Assembly (NCBI GenBank): GCA_003999685.1 | Contig: CP021227.1 | Coordinates: forward strand, 1,116,001 to 1,180,000 | Reading direction: 5' to 3' | Length of the DNA: 64,000 bases | Source: Taiwanofungus camphoratus | Taxonomy: Eukaryota > Basidiomycota > Agaricomycetes > Polyporales > Taiwanofungaceae | Shown here: positions 58,001 through 64,000 of the stretch, piece after piece | Numbering within the stretch: the stretch's first letter is position 1 | How the letters are laid out: each line of letters begins with the position of its first letter | The notes under the pieces: model-generated | What the model was told of the DNA's origin: nothing | The model's database searches: none | Seen by the model: the letters and a program-made list of their open reading frames with translations, nothing else | Program-made: the position numbers and the translations under genes

Positions 58001-59234
58001 AAACATGATGGATTCGCAGCAATCCAGCATTCCGCTAAAGACCTGGCATAGTACCTTGCTCAAAGATCCCATCGTCAGCGAAGGCTTCCACACCTTCACG
58101 GGCTACATGTACTTGTTTGACAAATGCTGTGAGACCCACTTGTCATGTGCGTCGAATGACTGCACGATAAAGTAGTACACACAGGTTCACTCCGTTAGAT
58201 TCATGATTTTATATTGGACCGCGTATGTCTTGGTCAAGTTATAGTGATATCAATGCTGACTGTATGACTTCACAGAAGATGTCAGTAAATCATTCTTCGA
58301 TACCTGCTAGCCAATGTCCGACTTGATATCTACGTATTTTTCCTGTTGGCTATCGACAGTCCAGATGTGCTCGGCTCAGCTTATGTCAACTTCAACATTC
58401 CTATCGTTCGGCTCCCTCCGTGCTGAGCATAGCTATTCCTGTCACTGCCGATTTCGCCTTTATGTCCAGCCTGACCCTTATACCGTACTGTGCTCTGTTC
58501 CTTTCTGTCCTGCGGAAATCAGCCAGCTCGATTTCTGTATGCCTTCTGCAACTGGAATCCAAGAGTTGGGCGCACTAATCGCTGTTGCTGCTCTGGGTGT
58601 CCACGATTGAACTCTCCACTGTACCGACGGCGATCAGGCGCCAGTTATACGCCGTCTTGAACTCGATGAAGTTAATCCTATATCAAGGTCACAGGGTATG
58701 TGTTCCGTACATTATCGCTGACATAAACGCCAACCTTACAGGTGTGGATGTGGCGCAGGAATCCGGTGATGTTTGCTTGCGATTCTGTCCATGTGCATAT
58801 CTGCTCCCGAAATTAAGTTCTCCTTATCGGTTCGGCATTAACGGCAACGTGACCTCAGGCTCCCACATGATCCAAACACTCCTTAGGGAAGCTCCGGTAA
58901 GTACTTGTGCTCATCTAGGTCGGGCTTTTTGACACATCAGAACATCACCAAACGATGGAATCATGATTTTAAACCCCATTCAAGGCGGAAGTATCTACAA
59001 AACAAGCAGCCGGAACTTGCAAATAACCTATAATGTGTGGAAGATTCTCGGTCTTCGGCAATCCCGCTTCTACACAGGACGTCACGGATAATGGATACAG
59101 TGGGAGGGGTTGCCTGGATGATAATACAGTGGTACAGTCGAGTGTCCTCGCCTTGCGCGGGGAGGTCGAAAAATAAGGAGTGGACAAATGCACATGTGCA
59201 ATGTGCATGAGACGTAACAGTGAGTTTCCGGCTT
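55032..59234. other. 4.2-kb stretch without a recognised gene
   Basis: The plus strand is pyrimidine-rich between about 55050 and 56200. It contains an ATG directly followed by a splice-donor-like gtatgt at 55544-55552. Possible acceptors lie downstream, the first giving GAALTGLDSRHNSPQ at about 55662-55706. I could not extend this into a protein. Frames at 56630-56956, 56863-57201 and 58314-58932 (plus) have no known motifs. The region may hold a poorly conserved plus-strand gene, a long untranslated leader, or decayed sequence. Confidence 0.35.
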
Positions 59235-60801
59235 TTACATCACGAAAGTGGGAACAGGTGCCAAAAATGATGGTGAGAAGCTGTTCTCTGAATAATCCAG
59301 CGCTGACCTGTCATACGACGAGGAGAAGTCATTCTTAGTCGTATACGTCGGAGCGCCGAACTGCGTGTCGACCATTTGGGACGGACCGAATGCGGACGCG
59401 CCATCCACAAAGGCGTCATCCTGATCAAAGAAGCCAAGATAAGGCGGGACAAGGCTATCCACGAGGGGCGGCATGCCGCTGAAATCTATCGCCGACGAGT
59501 CACAACCATTATGCGTAGCTGAGAATGAATGTGGGGTGCCCGGCATGCTTGAGAGTGGTGATGAAGCAGCGGTCCAATTGCCTACGAAAGTAGTGTCGAT
59601 GGACAGGCAAGATACATCGAACGTGTTATCTTGGGAAGAACACGACTCCTGGGGCACAGGGGGAAAGACATCGAATGATCTTTCACAGCCGGCTGAGAGA
59701 GGATCACATGAGTCCACTGGGGACGCCGCGCAAGTATTGAAAGAGAAAGTGCTAAAGTCCTGTGGCAGTTGCATGAGCTTAGTCTCGAAATACTCGACAT
59801 GCGACAACTTACAAAGGAGGGATTGGCGGTGGGGTATGCATCTGACGAAGGACTCAAGGCAGAGGATGGGGTACTATGGAAACTCTTGCAATCGGATTCG
59901 AAGTCAACCGAGGGGCTGTAGCACTCAGACGACGGCAAGGTGTATGGGCTCTCCGGCTGCGAGCTCGAAGCGCGGATCTTGCAGGATGGTGTCGAAGGCG
60001 TTTCGGACAAGAAGGTAGGTAGCTTCGAATGTTCCGTGTCCGGAACTGGGGCAGAGGAGGAACGACGGTAAGTACGAGCAGTAATAGGCGTCTCAAAACG
60101 AGTCACGATTTCCGGTACGTGATGGCGATCGAACTCCTGTATGGCAACGTCGAGTTCGGCACCCTTCTTGCCCTCAACGAGAAGCTCTGCGATTTTGGCA
60201 CATCGCTTCAAGTCTTTCGGGCCTACCTCTCGCACCTTTCGTTTCTCCGCGCCACCCTTACCCTTCGTGTGTAAGGGTCGGAACGCATACTCTGGCCACT
60301 TCCGCTTGTGCTCTTCCAGCGCAGCTTTAGCCTTCGCGTGCCATATCTGCCTCTCCTCGTGGGGCAGGTTCTGCCATGTAAGTCCTATGATCTTCGATAA
60401 AGTGCTATGATTAGTCTCAACCTCAGAAGAGACGTGCTGGTTTTTGATGAACGAGGATCGAAACAGAATGAAGGCGTTGGGAGGACGCGGTATGTGATTC
60501 TCAGGCTTCTTCTTGGCATGCCCAGGCCGACGATTTGATGTGGGAGAATCGTTGGTGGACGGGAAGAGCGCAGATTCCGCGGATAAGTTGACTGGAGACG
60601 GGGGGTCGTTGTAAGTCCCGGGTGTCACGTTAGGTGCGAACGCGATACTTGGATTGACCGATGCATCGACTGGTGTGGTCCAAGTCAGTTGAACACCTTT
60701 AGATCAGTGTGTCAATGGTATCGAACGCTCTCAGTTTGTGTTGCTCTTATCTCACCCTCCGCAGCGGTACGCTTCGGACCTCGAGTGCGTTCTGCAGGCA
60801 T
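59235..60801 (-). CDS. HMG-box (MATA_HMG-type) transcription factor, copy 2
   Basis: The three exons, 60801-60756, 60696-59813 and 59759-59235, encode 484 residues. The start is MPAERTRGPKRTAAEG. It is followed by VNPSIAFAPNVTPGTYNDPP, whose core FAPNVTPGTY is shared with the first HMG-box gene. The HMG box (about 85-155) reads HIPRPPNAFILFRSSFIKNQ, then ETNHSTLSKIIGLTWQNLPH and IWHAKAKAALEEHKRKWPEY. As in copy 1, a helix CAKIAELLVEGKKGAELDVA follows, then a Ser/Pro/Thr-rich tail. The protein ends DYSENSFSPSFLAPVPTFVM. There is no intron after KIIG, unlike copy 1. The last intron (59812-59760, 53 nt) uses acceptor cacag at 59760; an alternative acceptor 18 nt earlier would make it only 35 nt. 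Probable nuclear regulator; targets unknown. Confidence 0.9.
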
Positions 60802-63800
60802 TTCGTGAAGAACCGAATATGGTTTATGCCGATAGACAGCGGATACAGAGAGGGATGACTCGACAGTCACGGATTTGATGAGGGGACTGACAGGAAGGTA
60901 TCGCAAATGGAATCAGTGGGAGATTACATACGTCTTATACATGGGTTCTACTGCGTGAGGGTGTGAACAGACTGCAACTCCGATGCCCAAGGCGACGTGC
61001 ACGATTTGTCCGAATCGGTGACCTTCCAGGTCATCTCGCTTAGGCTTCAGGGCTCCGTTCGGCTGATAACCAGACGCTTTCAGTAAAAGTGTTCCAGAGT
61101 AAGGGCAGCACCCTCTTTGGTCTAGTAAAAATTGATCTTCCTCATCGCGTAATACGAGGTCTGATTTATTCATTACGTCCAAGTACCTCTCGCAAGTGGG
61201 AAACACTGAATGGATTGTGGCCTCTACAGTGCTCTTGCATACTGTCTGGTCAGATACCCATCATAACCACGGTCGTCAATGCTCCGTGTTCTCAAAGAAT
61301 CTCGATAATTCTGATAGAGCGGACGAAAGAGATCAATGTGATCCCACTGTTCGATTAGAGTTCGTCTCCATTTTTGGTAATTCTTGTCCTTGAGCGCCCA
61401 GAGCGCCAAATCTTCCGACAACATATCGGTTTCTTCCCTCGTCAAACTGACGCGCCTCTGATCGCACGTACTGCAACGTCCGGAACACGCTCACAGGGGA
61501 GGAATGCCCCTTCACGGCGAGCTGGACGATCGAGGCACGGATACAACGCTGCAAGGCTAACGCCACATCTGGATAACGCGCCACATCTGCGTAGGCGGAA
61601 TCGCCGCCACATCTCAAGGTATGCTACTAGCAGCGGTATCATTTCGACGAGTCCTCGCACCCGCGCATCTTTGGACAACGCCTGCCCATCTAGGACAACT
61701 TTGCTCATGATAGTCTCCTCAAGGTCGTCATGACTATCTTGTTCCGACTCTGCAGCATCATCTAACATCTAGCAAGATCTACGGAAGATGCCTCCGTGCC
61801 TTGCAAGAACGTTCTGACATGCGCTCACGCAACGCACAGCAAACGTCGGTAATAGCACCTTTGAAAACAATGAATAGTCGTCGAATCAACATGATCCCTG
61901 CACTGGCATCTTATGCACTGAGCAGAAGTCACCGGCGGCGCATTAATCGTGCAGACGGTCGGCCTCTCCGTCTTTGACGATCATCTTTGCCTGAAACTAT
62001 CGTCGAGAAAAAAAGGCCTCTCATCATAGCACTATCGTTCGCCATGGCGAAAGACGAGATATCGCAGCGGCGTCCACCATGCGACCAGACAAGGTTGCAC
62101 AAATATGAACTCGGCCACTTTACATCTCAGTGAGCCCCGAGCCAATGGTCCGGATGATATCCGTAATCTCCTTCAGCGTGACAAGAATCGGATCTGGTAT
62201 AAGCCGTATTCTCACTGCGAGAAAAAAGCATTGCACAGAGTTTGGGGATGTAGATTATCGCACCTGCAGGAGAGAACATCTTCCGAGCTTCGCGTGTGGC
62301 AACCACATGCTTGCACTTCGAGAACACGGTTGTAAGCCATCGTAAGAAGAACTGGCGTGCCTTGTGCTAGAGCATGTGAGGTGCGCGCTACTGAGCGAAG
62401 ACTCTGAGAAGTCATAATCAAATCCAAATACTTCTATACAAAATTTTGTCCGAAGGCTTTGCATGCTCTTACCGCTAATTCCAAATAACCCAAAGGCCAA
62501 GAATTTGCATCTGCCGTCGAGTTTGGATTAAGGAGCTACCAAAATTTCGGGCACAATATAAGTTGATAGAAACGACTGTTCCACAGAGTGACATATACGA
62601 GACGCCGCTAGTGAGAAGAGTTACGCAAGATGCAATCCACGGGCGCGTACCCCGCTAATAACGTGGCGAGGTTTACACGTGTGCGGATGATATCGCATGG
62701 ACCTTGAGCCCTAGATAAAAAAAATCAATCTATACTCGAAAGATAAGCCACGAGCCATAATTTGTCTAAATAGATGGCGACTCACGCCGCAATTGCATAG
62801 GAGCATGCAGAAGACTCATCAGCATGCAGTCTTGTGCAATATCCGCGAAGGTGATTTCCGACATCCGGAGCACAGCAGTGCATGCGCTGCAGTCAGTTTG
62901 ATTAAATTGGCGAGGGGGCTAGTCCATGCTGGAGCGGAGGATCGACTGTTGTCTGGACTGTCTCGACGAAGACCCGTCCAAATTAGTTACAAGGCCTTAT
63001 GCTCAACCGCAGTAATCCAGCAATTTGTACGCTAACCTTGCATATCGACCAGGTTTCTTCGTCTGTTCAGGTCTTGCTGAATGCCTGCTACTATGAGACC
63101 TCCTTCAAGACTAGTCAGTAACGTGTACCTCGCCGGGGCTTGTAGTCAGTGAGAGCTCACGGTTGGACTAGCGCAAACGATTGTCGAGATGTCGGCGGGG
63201 ACATTGTCCACGTAAACCACTTTGCACCAGCGGCGCATGCTAAAGCTGATTAGGAAGGATCAATGTCCTGGGCGGCTGCGAGCGGGTGCTAGGGCCAAAC
63301 GTTGGCTAAAATGAGACGGAGACAGGTGCTCTAAGGTGACATGTCATCCAGATCAATTTTGATCCGCTCAGCTGTCACCCCAGAGTACTCCTTGCTATTC
63401 CTTAAGTCGTTAGGCATGCGGAACCTACCGTTGTATCCATCTCCTTCACGGTGAGGAAGAATCGCGGCAAGTGATCTTGAACAAAACTGCAATGTATAGA
63501 CACTATCATACGCCCTTCAGAGACCGGCCGCCGAGCAAGACGTGCCTGAGGGGTGTTCTTCATCCAGAAATAAGATGACTTTTCTTGCTGAGTCGACACG
63601 TTAGACTAGTGCAGTCCATCTCACCGGTTCTGCTTCTAATCTGCGAGTTTGTATTTCCTCGCGTAATCGACTGATTGTGAGGGTTGAAGAGGCACCATTC
63701 TGTGCGTACGAAAAACACGCAAGGGCCATACCTGAAATCAGGCGCAAGTTTCGGCGCAATGTTGCAATCAAAATTCAAAGTCACGATCACGTGATCGTGA

Positions 63801-64000
63801 CACAACGCGACCAACCCTTGTAAGTGTACAGGCGCGAATTTAGATAAATCTTCCTGCATGCTGTGCAAAGATCCAGGCGACAGTCAATAAGAAATAAAAC
63901 TCAGCACTGAGGAAGCGAAAAGACCTGGTCATGGTTAACCAGAATGGTAATGGCCAAGCACTGTCATAAGACTCTGCAGCCGCAAGAGTTGAACAACCAT
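60802..64000. other. Right end, possible degraded gene at 60.9-61.8 kb, otherwise nothing recognised
   Basis: On the minus strand, 61768-61442 (MLDDAAESEQDSHDDLEETI...), 61617-61333 (MRCGGDSAYADVARYPDVAL...), 61445-61224 (WALKDKNYQKWRRTLIEQWD) and 61206-60913 (DEEDQFLLDQRGCCPYSGTL) are overlapping or adjacent frames. They read more protein-like than chance but do not join cleanly. They could be exons of an unknown gene or a frame-shifted relic. The CPYSGTL piece faintly resembles HNH-endonuclease-type agaric proteins, but this is weak. From 61.8 to 64.0 kb I see no gene, only the 22-bp palindrome at 63780-63801. Confidence 0.3.
63780..63801. repeat. 22-bp perfect palindrome centred on CACGTG
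   Basis: The half-site gtcacgatcac (63780-63790) is followed immediately by its exact reverse complement gtgatcgtgac (63791-63801). The centre contains CACGTG flanked by GATCAC...GTGATC. It is the longest perfect uninterrupted dyad I noticed in the window and lies in DNA without a recognised gene. Confidence 0.75.

Noticed and set aside
58314-58932. Small cysteine-rich frame as a hydrophobin
   Set aside because: Spacing of cysteines does not match the C-CC-C-C-CC-C hydrophobin pattern and there is no signal peptide.
62105-62500. Degenerate DUF6533/6534-type membrane protein
   Set aside because: The segments are not hydrophobic enough and do not follow the family's helix pattern.
1-64000. 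Secondary-metabolite, defence or other multi-gene cluster
   Set aside because: No PKS, NRPS, terpene synthase, P450, NLR or transporter genes are visible; the conserved genes are unrelated housekeeping functions.

Overview
The window reads as nuclear DNA of a filamentous basidiomycete, most likely an agaricomycete. Genes are interrupted by many short introns (mostly 44 to 100 nt, GT/GC...AG). Several products belong to families I know mainly from agaricomycetes: a DUF6593 protein, a secreted DUF3455 protein, a kinase-like protein with a Q/S-type catalytic loop, and lineage-specific disordered proteins. The conserved genes are eukaryotic housekeeping genes. All exon models below were built by hand from splice signals and reading frame; each one closes in frame.

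Layout. 0.6-2.2 kb: GID/CTLH ubiquitin-ligase subunit Gid9/Fyv10 (-), followed by about 4.5 kb without a recognisable gene. 6.8-7.5 kb: DUF6593 protein (+). 8.6-16.3 kb: compact block of Nup96 (-), a DUF1770/Atg43-like protein (+, divergent from Nup96), GPI12/PIG-L (-), a 159-bp fold-back element, and a kinase-like protein (-). 17.9-19.8 kb: DUF3455 protein and RPA3 (both +). 22.1-26.5 kb: myo-inositol oxygenase and arginyl-tRNA synthetase (both +). 26.9-28.1 kb: decayed pogo/Fot1-type transposase (-). 29.0-31.0 kb: HMG-box transcription factor (-). 34.3-37.8 kb: glycine/serine-rich protein and a TIM-barrel sugar isomerase/epimerase-like enzyme (both -). 40.4-42.2 kb: disordered MTEY protein (+). 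43.0-49.6 kb: ESCRT-II Vps22, a CCDC137-like protein and INCENP (all -). 51.7-52.5 kb: second MTEY protein (+). 54.0-55.0 kb: exosome subunit Rrp46 (-). 59.2-60.8 kb: second HMG-box factor (-). The ends and the gaps at 2.2-6.7, 19.8-22.1, 31.0-34.3, 37.8-40.4, 49.6-51.7, 55.0-59.2 and 60.8-64.0 kb hold no gene I can defend.

The genes do not form one pathway. They cover protein turnover (Gid9), nuclear transport (Nup96), GPI-anchor synthesis (PIG-L), replication (RPA3), inositol catabolism (MIOX), translation (ArgRS), endosomal sorting (Vps22), chromosome segregation (INCENP), RNA decay (Rrp46) and transcription (two HMG factors). The main features of interest are two pairs of related genes within 35 kb (HMG-box factors and MTEY proteins), a stand-alone Nup96, recurrent CACGTG motifs upstream of several genes, a 22-bp perfect palindrome near the right end, a fold-back element, and several unusual introns. 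I found no clear novel multi-gene system such as a biosynthetic or defence cluster.
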